A stretch of 64,000 bases of DNA from Anthoceros angustus (GCA_010909165.1 MU008161.1:1798001-1862000); one strand, 5' to 3'. Shown: positions 44,003 to 55,883, counted from the first letter of the stretch. The notes: generated by a model from the sequence alone, not told the origin. Numbers and translations: made by a program.

Positions 44003-44197
44003 TCCTGCTATATGGTATTAGAGCTAGCTGCTCTGCTGCATCACGTTAACCACATGATCCTTTGACCGCCCACTATGCCTCGCAAACGCACCCTCGTTAG
44101 GCCACCATCCCACCAATTCGTTTCACTCCCTAAGCAAACCATCTCCAATGATTGCATGAATGATTTCAAGCGCATAGACTGCTCACCTGCACCACGT

Positions 44198-44309
44198 TTG
44201 GTCCCACATCTCTCCACACACCCCTGTCAAGGACAAAATAAGCACCCGACTGTTTGGTCCCACATCTCTCCACACACCCCTGTCAAGGACAAAATAAGCA
44301 CCCGACTCT
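44198..44309 (+). repeat. 56-bp tandem duplication in the Copia leader
   Basis: Two near-perfect copies of a 56-bp unit beginning tttggtcccacatctctcca, at about 44198 and 44254, between the primer site and gag. Confidence 0.9.
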
Positions 44310-44604
44310 TAGGCCAATTTCACCACCTAGCCCGGAACACACTCACGCCTTTCGGTCAACACGTCCACCGACCCCTTCTGCCATCCCTAACCACACCAAG
44401 CTTCAACTCCTGTACATCGAGAGCCAACTTGAGAACCTCACCAAGATGGTATCAAGCATCAAATTAGATTATACACCTGCACCACGCAGTCATCGCCTGT
44501 AGCCACACTTAAACACAACCTTAGGAAACATGCCCGATTTGCTCTTTTCCCCGAGACACCTAGGCAAGCGAAGCAAATAGGGTTAGTCTTCACCCACGCC
44601 ACTC

Positions 44605-46072
44605 ATGGCATCTTTCTCTACACCCAACACCATAAAAATTGACTTCCGTGACCGGGACAGATTCAATGGAACGGACTATGAAATTTGGCAAATGCAAGTT
44701 ACCTCAATCCTGGAGGAGTGTGAGCTGATGGGAGTCACCGATGGCTCCGAAGCCGACCCTTCAATGGTAGCAAACCCAGTAGCCGCTGACGTCTGTCGCA
44801 CGAGGTAAGCACTTGAATTCATATAAGCACTTCCTTGACCAACAACCAAGCAAACAAATCTAATACTCAGATATATAGGTGCAACAACAGGAGGAGTAGC
44901 TCGCACATCGTGGCATAAACACACTCTCCCCACGAGAACAACACGCAAATTCCTCACACATCGCTCTCGGAGTCATAGCTTTGGCCTCCTCACAACACCC
45001 TTGCATTGCATATCTAGAGGACAAGCTATGATCTGAGCTTGTCCTCAATGGAAGGGTCGATATATACTAGCCCTTGGCATCAGCATATTCCTAAGATATC
45101 CTATTGGCATCAGCATATGCCGGAAATATCCTAAGAATACACTATAATATACAAGGAATATGCCAAAGCATATTACTTGAGCTTATCCACTTAGCTATTG
45201 TATCCTAAGAATACACTATAATATACAAGGAATATGCCAAAGCATATTATATTACTTGAGCTTATCCACTTAGCTATTGCTAACCATGTTTAATTAACAC
45301 TAATCAATGCTTAAATAGCATAAATACCTTAGATTAATTAACACTAATTACTTACTTAAAGATAAGTAATTAAATTAATTAGTGCTAATCAAATACTAAA
45401 CCCAAGTGCAGAGATTAGTATCACACGACATGACACGTCCTGGCTTACTAGAAGAAGGATAGGAAGGCCCATGCCATCCTCATCTCGGTCCTGGACAAGA
45501 GCATGCTACAACACACACAAGGTCAAGCAAGCGCTCAAGGAATATGGACAGCGTTCAAAGACATGTTTCAAGCCAGCAGTTTACTATCACTGGTGAATGC
45601 AACACGGAACTTTTACAGCCTGCGCATGAAAGATTCTGACACAGTGGAACAGCACGTGAGTAAATTTCGGTCCCTGAGGGCCAAATTGGCAGCGAGCCGC
45701 ACCACACTCACCGAGCTCCAAGCAGCAGTGGTCTTGTTGACATCCCTGCCACCAGGGTACCGCAATTTCGTCACTTCCCAGAATGCAACTCTACGACAAG
45801 CAGCGCAGGCAGCCACAACCAAAAAGCCTTCAACCTACACTCTCACGGAGTTGGTAGGTGCCCTATTGGAGGAAGAGTCAAGCAGACATGGCGCCACAAG
45901 ACCCTCTGCAAGGTCGCCACATGTTCTTTACACATCCCGTGGACGCGGTTTTCGATGCGGCTCAAACCGCTTTAACCAGCCACCTCGGAGTGCGCCACCA
46001 TCTGGCCCCTACACACCAAATAACAATCAGAGACCTCCACAGCGGAAGAACAACAAAGGACCCTGCAAATGA
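44605..46072 (+). pseudogene. Copia gag, interrupted
   Basis: The gag start (44605: MASFSTPNTIKIDFRDRDRF, NGTDYEIWQMQVTSILEE) and the main gag domain (about 45437-46072: RKDRKAHAILISVLDKS, SLLSLVNATRNFYSLRMKDS, TVEQHVSKFRSLRAKLAA, LLTSLPPGYRNFVTSQ) are separated by about 620 bp of unrelated AT-rich DNA (44810-45435). The zinc knuckle (CCHC) is missing or degenerate after PPQRKNNKGPCK. Confidence 0.85.
44810..45435 (+). other. Insertion within Copia gag
   Basis: This 0.6-kb segment interrupts gag. It carries a perfect 11-bp inverted repeat (45017-45027 and 45036-45046, GAGGACAAGCT/AGCTTGTCCTC) and a 74-bp tandem duplication (45127 and 45201, unit tatcctaagaatacactata). The left junction reads cgag then gtaagc, resembling a splice donor. 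It could be a small nested transposon or a solo LTR, but its ends are not defined. Confidence 0.55.
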
Positions 46073-46099
46073 TGCAGGATACCTGAACATTAAGTTCGA

Positions 46100-47432
46100 A
46101 TGCAGAAAAAAGCTTGCGGGCGAGCTCTCAAGAGTGAAACTCTACTTTTGCAAGACGTGCTCCATGTCCCTAACATGAAAAAGAATTTACTATCGATCCG
46201 ACGCCTGGTAGCTGATCACTCACTTAGAATCACTTTCTCAGGTACGTCTTGTGAGATTCACAGTCTGTCGTCACCTTTACTCTTAGGGGTACTCTACTAC
46301 AAGGCCTGTATCATCTCGACATCTCTATAGATGAGCTCCACACCACAAACCATCCTATCTCACCATCTGGGACCCTACTATGGCACTGCCGTGCTGGACA
46401 CGCCAGCCACAAATACTTTAGCCAGCTATCCAACCCACAGATGTATAGGGATCCACTCACATGTTAGATCCACAACGACAGTTTTTGCGAGACTTGCCAA
46501 TATGGGAAACTGAACCAGAAGCCTTTCAACGATCCCCATCCAACTCGGGCTCTTCATCCTCTCGAGATTGTCCATTCGGACATTTGTGGCCCCATGTCAA
46601 CTCGATCCTTTGGAGGACACTTGTATTTCCTAACCTTTTTAGATGAGTGGACCAGATATTGCCACATCTATTTTCTCAGGCATAAGAGTGAAGCTCTGGA
46701 GCACTTCATCGACTTCGTTACCATGGCTGAGCAGCAGATCGGCTCCCCGGTCCGCAAATTGCGTACTGACAACGCAAGAAAGTACACCAGCATATCCTTC
46801 CGCGAGTTCTGCACCTCCTAAGGAATCTTGTGCCAGCTCACAATGCCACACACACCAGCGTAAAATTCTTTTGCTGAGCGTTAAAACCGCACCATTTTGG
46901 AGATTGCCCGCTGCCTCTTTAAGGTTTCTAGTCTCTCTCGAGGATATTGGGTAGAGGCTATCTCTATGGCCTACTATATTAACAATCGACTATCTGCTAA
47001 AGACCTTCATCAAACTACTCCTTATGCTCATTGGCATGATTCCCTTCCCCGCATATCACACCTAAGGATCTTTGGGAGCACAGCTTACGCTCATATTCAG
47101 GACTCTCCGCGAAGCAAATGAGACGACAAGGCAATGAAGCTCATTTTCATCGGCTATTCTGACGAGTTCAAGGGCTACAAGTTAGTTGATCCTTCCAATC
47201 ACCAAATCTTTTCCCGCAGTGTGCATTTTCATGAATATGGCCTCTTCCTTTCCACACCATCTCTTAACCATCAGGAAGCCGACCTCTCTGACAGCTTCTA
47301 TGTCCCTCTTGACCTTGAGGGGGACCCTATTGCACCTCAACCTCCTCAACCTGTTGTACCACCTCAACCACATCGTACTACCTGTTGTTCCACCTCAGCC
47401 ACAAGCTGACCACTTGCAAGCTCAAGAGTAAC
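46100..47432 (+). pseudogene. Copia protease remnant and integrase, broken
   Basis: Fragments in several frames: LLLQDVLHVPNMKKNLLSI (end of the protease/pre-integrase part), LWHCRAGHASHKY and CETCQYGKLNQKPF (GAG-pre-integrase zinc site H-H-C-C), LEIVHSDICGPM (first catalytic Asp), GHLYFLTFLDEWTRYCHIYF, LRTDNARKY (second Asp, normally TDNGGE), then ISMAYYINNRLSAKDLHQTT and the MKLIFIGYSDEFKGYKLVDP tail. Stops separate them. No intact catalytic D-D-E core remains. Confidence 0.85.
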
Positions 47433-47434
47433 AT

Positions 47435-48550
47435 GTGCCTGATTCCCCACTTCCTTTATTACCCATCGAGCACACAATACCAATAGCTCCTGATCCAGAG
47501 CCCCCACCTGCTGTCATCCCTGAACGCTGTCACTCCACCAGACCAAGACGCCCTCCTGCATGGCTGGACGCCTATGACCTATCCAACTCTTCTTCCTCAA
47601 CAACTGCAGCCCCACATGCCACGGAGGCATCCCCGGACACCACATCATCATCAGACTTAGCGGCCACATACCTTTTCTTAGCTGCCCAACAATCAGCCAT
47701 AGAATTACCCAACACTCCACGATCATATCAAGAGGCAATTAACTCACTCCAATCAGCTGAGTTGCGCCAGGCCATAGATTCAGAAAACCAATCCTTGATA
47801 GACAACCACAAACCGGAACTCGTGGACCTACCACCAGGCAGGAAGCCAATAACATGCAAGTGGACTTTTAAGCTCAAGCTCAACCCAAACGGCTCCATTG
47901 TCTGCTACAAGGCCCGTCTCGTGGCCCGATACTTTACCCAAATGCCAGGACTTGACTTCCAAGCTGACAACCTATACAGTCCTGTAGTAAAATCAACTTC
48001 TATCTGTATGCTAATAGCTTATGCAGCACAATATAAATTAATAATGCACCAAATGGACTCGAGGACGGCTTTCGTCAATGGCATCCTACATGAGCTCATT
48101 TTCATGGAGCAACTTGAAGGGTATGTCACCGACATGCACAAGGTATGTAGGCTACTTAGAGCACTCTACGGATTAAAGCAATCTGCCAAAGCATGGTATG
48201 AGGTCATAGATGCTTTCCTTATAGCATGCAGCTTCAAGCGTTTTCAAGCGGATCAGAATGTTTATCATCTTCGAGAGGGCAATAGCCTTGTCATTGTCGC
48301 ACTTTATGTGGACGAAAACTTTATATTTGGGAGTGATGATGGTATTATTCAAAAGGTCAAGGATTCACTCTCAAATAAATTTGATATCGTTGATGTTGGC
48401 CCCTTTCATCTTGCCCTCGGCATTCAATTCATATTATCCCCATCTAATTACTCTATCCGTATTCATCAAGAGCATTATGTGGACCAGCTCCTTAAGCGCT
48501 TCAACCTCTCCGAAGCCCGTCCATCTACCATACCAGTAGCCGCTAGATAA
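47435..48550 (+). pseudogene. Copia reverse transcriptase, inactive
   Basis: The longest open part of the element (about 371 codons). It shows the Copia RT blocks: ITCKWTFKLKLNPNGSI, ARLVARYFTQMPGLDF, the motif A region MHQMDSRTAFVNGILHE, LRALYGLKQSAKAWYEVIDA, and the active-site block as ALYVDENF where YVDD is expected. Loss of the second Asp predicts a dead enzyme even though the frame is open. It ends at LSEARPSTIP, before RNase H. Confidence 0.9.
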
Positions 48551-50053
48551 GGTGTCCCTACAAGATAGTCCTACTTCTTCCGAGGAGATTTCCGAAATGA
48601 TTCTATTATAAAAGTGTCCTTTCCCAGGAAACGATGTCGTTTCCTTCCAAAAAACAAAAGTCGGGATCGGAGCTGCAATAGCACACCTGTCCACTTTCCT
48701 CATCAGGTGTGGCTCCAGCCGCCAATATGTGCAGTCTAGAACCAGCTAGGATACTTCGATGATAGGAACACCTCTGCGTACAATGAAAACTCGATTCAGA
48801 TGATCTACCATGGCCTCAGCCGGTGGAAAACGGTGGGAGGGAGCGCCAAGTCGGGTCGCTGGCAACCGAGCTGCTGATGGCACTGCGAACTCTATTGGAA
48901 TCTCTTCCTGTGCTCCAACAAAACCTCCCCTCTACTCCTCATCCGTCAAGAAGTGCCTCAGCCAACCAAGCCCATGAAAGGGCTCGCTGTGATGGCCTCA
49001 TCGAGAGTTCCTCAGCAGGGTCAATATGTTCATGAAGAATAGTAGCCAAGCGGCCCATAGGCCGTTCCAGTTCACTCACTAGCTCCGCGATATCGTGTAA
49101 TGGCCAGGCACAGAGGTTCATCCGACATAGTCAGCTCAATCTCTGCATCTGAGGCAACAGATTAGTGCGAACTTTAAGGATCATCTCAATCGCTGAGTTC
49201 CTCGGGATGACTGAGATGAGTTGCAAACTTTGCATCTCATCATCCTTAAAGGATGATGAGATCCCGCAGTGACGACTTTGTCCATCTCCGCCGTGCGTGT
49301 GGGATTCCCACTCGCCTCCACTGCCACTATCGCGCTCATGATGCATGGAGGCCGCCCTCTTCACAAATTGCACTGGTGCCAACACCTTGGAGGTTTTGGA
49401 TCCTTGACCCCTAGATCTCAAGAGTCCGCAAATTCACTTCTGCCCCCCTCTCCCCACCAATTCTCACAGAGCTGCACTAGGCAAGTTGGGTGATAATTGC
49501 AGGCCTGTATGCAATCCAATCTCAATTTAACCGGCCCAAGTCTAGGAGCAAGGAGAGGTCTTACGAATGCCTTCCTTTGCCACCTCTCTACAATCATCTT
49601 GGTCTCGACCATGGGCATGGGGCAGCAAGCAATTTACCATCTCCTTCCACCAACATCCCTGCTTGAATCCACTGCCTACCCCGATATTTCTTCAGGCGGC
49701 AAAGGCCTAGACCAATACCAGCCACCGTTACGGCCTCCCAAATTTGGCACAAAAGACCTTTCGCGGTGATTGAGGTGTGACCTCAATACACTACTCGAGT
49801 CCAATTCCTCCATCATGTGAAAAGGGTGATGGCATGAGGACGGGCCACCACTGTCCTTTCACTAAGGGAGCATTTGTAATTGGATGTAAGCCAAATAGAG
49901 CAATATGTTCGTACAGGTTAGCTGGATGGCTTCTGTCTATTTCCAAAAGGGATATATGTGTGGATTGCATATGTATCGGACCACAAAATGGACAAGCATA
50001 CAAAAATACAGGTTGTCTCGCAACAAAAACCAAGACTCTCACCTAAAGCAGCC
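48551..50053. other. Spacer between Copia and CACTA remains
   Basis: No gene recognised. A perfect 12-bp inverted repeat with a 5-base loop lies at 49234-49262 (ATCTCATCATCC/GGATGATGAGAT). It is not followed by a T run and has no evident role. Confidence 0.45.
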
Positions 50054-50698
50054 TTATGCATCCTCAGCAGCCTCAGCATCCTTTGCTAATTTGCGGGGAA
50101 GAAAATCCCTTACCATCCACCCGTCATTAGCAACATTTTGCTTCATGATGGCTTCCATGATCTTCCCGTCGCATTCATCGGTTAGATATCCTGCCTCCTT
50201 CAACATGTCCCACACCACAATAGCCTTCTCCTTCTCCCCATTTGCACCAATTTGTGGACCCAAATCTGGCTGTTCGGTTTTGGACTCCCTCCAAAACACT
50301 CTCAGCTTCGAAAGCCAAGACCCATGATTATTTCCTACAGCCTTTATCTCATATGGGCTTGGTTCCCTAGTGTACTTTGTTCTAAACCTATCTAGAAAAC
50401 CCTTCTGACCTCCATACCTAAAGCAAGAATATTATGTATTGCTTCCTACCTCCTTCATCTTGCTCATGGCTGCCAGTTTTTGCTAGCTAGGGGCCACAAC
50501 TCCGCTTATCTTGTATTGCTCCTCCTTCAAAAACACATCCCAATACTCTTGCGTCACAACTTTCGGGACATACTGGGGGTTAGACTTTTTCCCCTGCAAA
50601 AAATAATGATCCTCCTTTCTGACATTGTTCCTCCAATGCTTCAAATTAGTACTCAAAAACTGCAAGACAATAGGCTGAAATTCCCATGGCCTAGTCAT
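50054..50698 (-). pseudogene. Transposon accessory open frame (En/Spm or Ptta-like), broken
   Basis: On the minus strand, two fragments: one reads NPQYVPKVVTQEYWDVFLKE and KISGVVAPSQKLAAMSKMKE with an in-frame stop; a second, in another frame, reads YGGQKGFLDRFRTKYTREPS, GSWLSKLRVFWRESKTEQPD and EKAIVVWDMLKEAGYLTDEC. The layout (W-DVF, a basic middle, a GG-x-x-FL stretch) resembles the plant transposase family Ptta/En/Spm, from memory of the family pattern only. Its place beside a CACTA end supports that origin. Confidence 0.5.
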
Positions 50699-51497
50699 AG
50701 TTTGCCTAATACATGTCTCAACATGAAGCTGCCTTTTTGCAAATGGACTATTCTTGGGGCTCTACTATTGAGATGCGGAGCTAGTGGAGATGACAGAAAG
50801 TGCACTTTGTGGAATGTAAGGATGAGCTAGAGACTAAAATATAGGATGATGGCATGATCCGGTCTGGATAGTAGATTCGGGCCATATTTTATGAACATAC
50901 TCCCAAACACCCTAAACCCCTCTCCTCTTAGAACTCTCCCCGTATCTCTTTACTACAAGCCCATGTCTTTTACAACTGCTTTTTTAACCAGCGTTCACTT
51001 TACTACGCTAGTTTTACTACAGACATTTTACCACTACCTTTTCTTTCCAACGGCTTTACTACAAGGGTTTTCCTGTAGAGCTTTTATTACGGGAGTTTTA
51101 CTACAAGCGTTTTACTGTAGACTTTTTAAAGGAGACCACAGTTAACAAACGATAGGTTTATTAATACCAGTTAACAAACCATGGTTTATTAATCGGTGAT
51201 TTAGAGTTGATATTTGTTAATTAACTACGGTTAAAATCGTTTTCACACCTATAATAAAAAAGTGGTTAATTTATGTAGTAAAGTAAACTGTAGGTACGTA
51301 CTAACCGTATATATAAATAGAATACTCCATATGAATACCATATTAAATTATAGAATATAGCCCGATATACGGTATGAGGATATTACCATGGAAATTAACG
51401 CTTTATCTTTACTCCGGGCGTTTTACTACTGAAGTAGTAATCCCATAGTAAAGTTTGTTGTAAAGTCCGTGGTAAAGGGCATGTTTTCCTAGTAGTG
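50054..51497. mobile_element. CACTA (En/Spm) transposon remains with right end
   Basis: The right end is well preserved: on the minus strand the sequence inward from 51497 reads CACTACTAGGAAAACATGCC, a classic CACTA terminal inverted repeat, followed by sub-terminal repeats (many tttactac/gtagtaaa copies at about 50930-51120 and 51400-51480). The base triplet tgc outside (51498-51500) may be the 3-bp target duplication. No matching left end was found, so the left limit given is only the edge of the associated open frame. Confidence 0.7.
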
Positions 51498-51848
51498 TGC
51501 ATGGCATGTTAGTGAAAACTCAGAATCAAGTATTGATTGCCTATCGGCTCCTTACACCAGTCAAGGTTCTTCATGGTTTGGGTAGGATATGGCAACTCCA
51601 AGAAGAAATTCCACCAGGGACTCCCAACAATGGGACTTCCAATTTGATTGGCACAAAAAAGTCCCTCTCGCCGAGGTTTCAACACCCATTGATGGGTGGT
51701 AGTGAAATGAGGACGAGAGAGTCTCCATTCTCACAGGTCCTTACTCAATACCGTTCGAGGAGAGGTATACCGCAGCCTCATTTATACCATTCCCTAGAAA
51801 CAAGGTCATGGTAATAGAGTAGTCCTTAGGCTTCATCTCTCGAGACAT

Positions 51849-52142
51849 ATGCCGCAGGTGGTCTTGACGATGCTTCAGAAGAATCTTGGCATCTTTCCGA
51901 AAGCGCAAGGTGTGGCTTGGCAATTCCTTCAAGCCGCCCTCCCTAATGCTGATTACTGGGATAGTTTGTTCCTTACAACTGGAACCTTGAACTATACCCT
52001 CTGCATAACAGGAGGAGCACACAAGAGTCAACACATTTTTTTCCACTGTCACATACCTAAGATGGTATGGGAGGTAATACTTATGGATCACTCTCCCAAA
52101 CCATCTTCATCGGTATATATGAGGGACTCCCTTGGGATATGA
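51849..52142 (+). pseudogene. Probable LINE fragment (zf-RVT region)
   Basis: The reading frame includes GTLNYTLCITGGAHKSQHIF and FHCHIPKMVWEVIL, matching the C-x-x-C, HxFFxCxxxxxVW zinc-binding pattern found downstream of LINE reverse transcriptases in plants, with the first Cys pair degenerate. No reverse transcriptase core is visible upstream. Weak evidence. Confidence 0.4.
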
Positions 52143-52481
52143 ACCCTGAACAACAAGAGGAGTTGCAGCAAGGTTAGTACTATGGCACCAACAAAGTTAG
52201 GGTTTAATGAGGCCTAATTCAGTCTTCAAACAAGCTTGGTGAACAGGGCATGGTGAACAGGCTAGGCTTGTTTCATGCCCCATTATCATGGCTGTTTCTG
52301 GCCTGAAATAGAGTTGAAATTTCAGGCTACATCCACGGCCACCATCCCGCTCTTACACTAAACTTAATTACATGAACTGCAGATTAGCGTGCTTACCAAA
52401 AGGGTTCAGATGTTCGGGAAGCACTTCGTGACAGGTATCATGAACCCTCTTCCGCTTTGGGCCCCTCTTGCCCTTCACCTC

Positions 52482-52607
52482 CACATCGCGGCGTTCAAGT
52501 GGAAGGGCGTTCGCATCGTCCTTCACATTGCGGCATTCAAGTGGAAGGGTGTCCCCATCTTCCTCCACATTGTGGCATCAGATGGAAGGGTGTCCGCATC
52601 TTCGTCC
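52482..52607 (+). repeat. 42-bp tandem repeat, three copies
   Basis: Units begin cacatcgcggcgttcaagtg at 52482, 52524 and 52566, with scattered changes. Because the unit is a multiple of 3, a 14-residue repeat appears in the overlapping frames, which explains their repetitive peptides. Confidence 0.85.
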
Positions 52608-53380
52608 ACATCTTCATCATGAGGAAGATGCTGAAACTCTGCACCCCCAAGTAAGCCACCTGCATCCGTGGCAATACAATCTTCAATGTCAGGGCGGATA
52701 CAAAATACATGGCACACGAAATACGCCTACACAGTTGGTTTTTTCTGATTGTCTGGTACACGGTTATATGCGCCTTGTTCTTCCTTCTCAAATTTCGGGT
52801 GAGCATCAGTCTCTGACCCTCATCATGATCCACCAGGGCATCATGGTTATCGGCGAGGGTAACCACCATATTCACATTGTCCGAAACCAGTTGTGTTGCT
52901 TGTGATTCTGACGCGCCAGACCCTTCTGCACGTGATGTCAGACATCGTCCATAATGCCCCGGGGCATAGATCCGGCTTGACTGCCTCACTTTGCGGTTTT
53001 TTGTCGATGCCTGAATCAGACTCGGCGTCTTTACCCTCGGAACACGGACGCTCCTCGTCCATGGCATCTGCATTAGAAACCTTGTCCGCATACCATGACT
53101 CCTGCCCCATATCACGATCAAACCCCGAGCAAGCGGCGGCGGCCTTCCCGATGAGGTTTTGTAAAACAATTGATTCATCTTGGACCACCCCATTGGGTAG
53201 CCCATCCGGAGAAGAAGAATTCTTTCTCTCTTTGGTCCACTTGAGCTTGGACAGGATCTCCTAATATTTCCCTTTGAATGACTTTGAAAAACGTATGTCA
53301 GGCTTGTTGTCGCACCTAAATTATTTGTAGATGAGTGAAGGGTTGGACACTCTTTAGACCATCCCCTCACCGTTTTCAAA

Positions 53381-53490
53381 CGAATTTCATAGACGTTTGA
53401 GAGAATATCTAACGGCTTGCCGAATTTCATAGACGTTTGAGAGAATATCTAACGGCTTGCGGAGTTTGTAAGAACATCTAAGGGCTTGCA
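53381..53490 (+). repeat. 40-bp tandem repeat
   Basis: Two perfect copies of cgaatttcatagacgtttga plus gagaatatctaacggcttgc at 53381 and 53421, then a shorter diverged third copy at 53461. Confidence 0.9.
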
Positions 53491-54154
53491 ATGCTATGAT
53501 CGATAGAGAGTATTGAAAAATACGATTCTTTTCACTATCACAACATTGCATTGTATTGAAGATGCTTGAAGTACAGAGGTATTCGATTGTCCTCCTATTA
53601 TTGTATTGATCTTTTTTTGATCTTTTTGGTGAACCAAAACCATAGGTTTTCATACTCATTATATTCAACAGTAATAATTAAAATATATCAACTTTTATAA
53701 TATTTATTTACTGGTATTCATTAGAAAATAATAGTTGATTATAAATTAAAACCTACTAAATAATCTACTTGTACATGATAATGTGCATATAATTCTTTTG
53801 ATAACTATAGCTGATATTTATATAATTATATATCTATAAAAAATAAACAACCTATAATTTTAAAAATTAAATATATATCAATAAGAGATCCCAGTAATAC
53901 ACCCTCAAATTCTCTCAACCTGTCCTAGAAAGCTGTAATATAATTGGATCATTTATGCCAAACGGATAAAGCTTTGCCTCCTACGTGGTGTTAAAATTAA
54001 ACGCGTTCGCTTGGGAGTACATAGACTATGTCGGTGACGTCCAGAAATGGTGGTGCCAGAAATGCCACATCCACGTGGCACGATCCACGTGGAATGACGT
54101 AGGGAAGGAACAAGCTGAGCCTGAAACAAACGAATCTTGGGAAGTGTCGATTGT

Positions 54155-55132
54155 TTAGAAAGCGGGAAACACCACCGAGGAAGAGCAGGTTACTCTAGGA
54201 AGGACAGGGCAGGGGATAATCGTGGACCCGTCCGTGTCCACGCACACGTAGATCTGGTAGAGCTGGGAGCTGCCATCCACGTCCTTATTGCATTCAATGC
54301 CGACTTCCTGGCCTACGCCATTCCGCAAAGCGGTTTTGATGCTGTTCAGACTGTAAGTTGAACTGTCGGGATAAATGCCTATAGATACCAAGCTCCGGGT
54401 TAGGACTCGGAGGCACGTGCGCATGTCAGAGAGCATGAAGAGCAAGAAGCAGGCAGTACCAGCAGATGTGAGAGCTCCAAGCAGATTGATGTTCTGGCGG
54501 AGAGACAGAGTGGCCTCGAAGTAGCCTCGCTGGTCGAGAACGGACTCAGAGCAGGTGCCATGCTTATCCCACTCGTGTGTCCAGAACGCCACGCCATTTG
54601 CGCTTGGACATGCTAGTGTGGGCCAATCTGCCTGCAGCTCCGGTTCCAGGTCTTTCACCTGTACCACACAAGGAAAACGGAGTCAAATGCACAGGTCGGG
54701 TTCTTCACAGATCGCTTCTCTCGGTAGCGGAGACGTTTCACCAGCGGATTATGGCATACCAGGGATTCCTTGAAGGGATTGCTGGAGTCGCAATTGGAGG
54801 GGTAGCTGCCGTCGTTGTAGTTAGGCCAGAGTCCATGAATTCCGAAATCGGAGGCCGGTTTGCCCGTGGTAGGGTAGCAGCATCCGCTCGATGTGTCACA
54901 GTAAGATCCCGGCCACTGCGTAGAGACAAGAAACAAACCAGGCCAGAGCTTAGACCTGTAGGATGTGTCTATTACTGTCTGCATAATTCTGCTTCGTTGA
55001 TCACGGAGTATTCCGAACACACACCTGTTGCACGAAGTAAAAGAAGTCGAAGCTTTGAGCATCTAGAGTTTGAGCAAACAGAAGCAGCAGCAGCATTGCA
55101 GATGCAGCGACAGCAACACTGCTCTTCTCCAT
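54155..55132 (-). CDS. Secreted RNase T2 (S-like RNase)
   Basis: Acid endoribonuclease of the T2 family, secreted or vacuolar; S-like members recycle phosphate from RNA and act in defence and senescence. Exons in transcript order: 55132-55025, 54915-54760, 54658-54460, 54378-54155, all GT/AG and in frame, 228 residues. The N-terminus is a signal peptide (VAVAASAMLLLLLFAQTLDA), then QSFDFFYFVQQWPGSYC. The CAS I motif is DFGIHGLWPNY and the CAS II motif is FWTHEWDKHGTC; both catalytic His residues and the Glu are present. The C-terminus has LYQIYVCVDTDG, IIPCP and VVFPAF as in plant S-like RNases. Conserved Cys residues (CDTSSGCC, CDSSNPF, LACPS, HGTC, IECNKD, YVCV, IPCP) support the normal disulfides. 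There is no self-incompatibility hypervariable context to suggest an S-RNase. Confidence 0.94.
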
Positions 55133-55201
55133 TGTCTGAACGCTTCAGGCTCTAAACTCCTCCACAACACAGAGACCTGAAGGCCTGAAATTATCGGAAG
55201 T

Positions 55202-55209
55202 CATTTATA
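55202..55209 (-). promoter_or_regulatory. TATA box of the RNase T2 gene
   Basis: TATAAATG on the minus strand, about 70 bp before the ATG at 55132, which would leave a short leader of about 40 bases. Confidence 0.6.
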
Positions 55210-55883
55210 CCGGGCAAGGGACCCTTCTTTCGGCTATAGGCCAGGAATATTGCCACAGAGCATACAGCATCCGCATTGGAATATCTTATGCGGCGGAGGC
55301 CACGTATGTACGTCCGACCATTCATTCCTTGTGGTTACAGTTCAGGTGACTTTGTCGGCGCGATGGACAATTCCAAGCTTTCACACTGGTTCCAGCAATC
55401 ATGCGTGTCGGCGAGAAGGACTTTTCTAAGCTTCACACTGGTTCCGTTCACAGCACTGATGGATTGCCGACTCGCCGACTCCGCTTCAGCCATGGCACCG
55501 GGACCGACAAGACGACCTCAGATGACTTTTCAGTGTGAACGGGGACTCTCTGGCTTTTTGGAGGAACAAAGGCATAATCACCAGGCTGTTGGTATACGTG
55601 CACTGCAGGTTCGCAGCGAACCAGTTGGCCCTATATTTCTGTATAAACTGTATTTCCTGCAAAAAATGATGTCAACTGTATTTCCTGCACGAAATGATGT
55701 CAGCTCGCCTGATGCCTTCTACCCGTTGGTGGGGGACAGAAATTTCCCAATGAATTTGAGCTGCCCAATTTACAGCCCACACAAACAATAGGCTAACAGT
55801 AACGTACGCTATCCTACCAAGCACCTGCAGCCTTTGCTTTTTCTATTTTGACATGTAATGTACAAGGGAAGGGCCACCAAACA
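55210..55883. other. Spacer between RNase T2 promoter and CHIP 3' end
   Basis: No gene recognised. Both flanking genes run on the minus strand. Short duplications are visible: aagcttcacactggttcc (about 55374 and 55429) and tgtatttcctgca with aaatgatgtcag (about 55649 and 55678). Confidence 0.5.

Larger units (their letters stand above)
44014..48550 (+). mobile_element. Ty1/Copia LTR retrotransposon, defective
   Basis: Order primer site, gag, protease remnant, integrase, reverse transcriptase on the plus strand defines a Copia element. The primer-binding site TGGTATTAGAGC (44014-44025) is one base off the usual plant Copia TGGTATCAGAGC, complementary to initiator tRNA-Met. The body has many stops and frameshifts, a roughly 0.6-kb insertion in gag, and ends after the reverse transcriptase; RNase H and the 3' LTR are missing. 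It is therefore an old, 3'-truncated copy unable to move by itself. Confidence 0.9.
51498..54154. other. Repeat-rich spacer between CACTA end and RNase gene
   Basis: Contains a probable LINE fragment and two small tandem arrays (listed separately), then AT-rich DNA from 53500 to 54000. Open frames on the minus strand at 52537-53430 show no recognised family; they look like fragments of a transposon protein. Confidence 0.45.

Noticed and set aside
49234-49262. Perfect 12-bp hairpin resembling a terminator
   Set aside because: The window is a plant nuclear genome, no T run follows, and no gene ends there; treated as a chance or transposon-linked inverted repeat.
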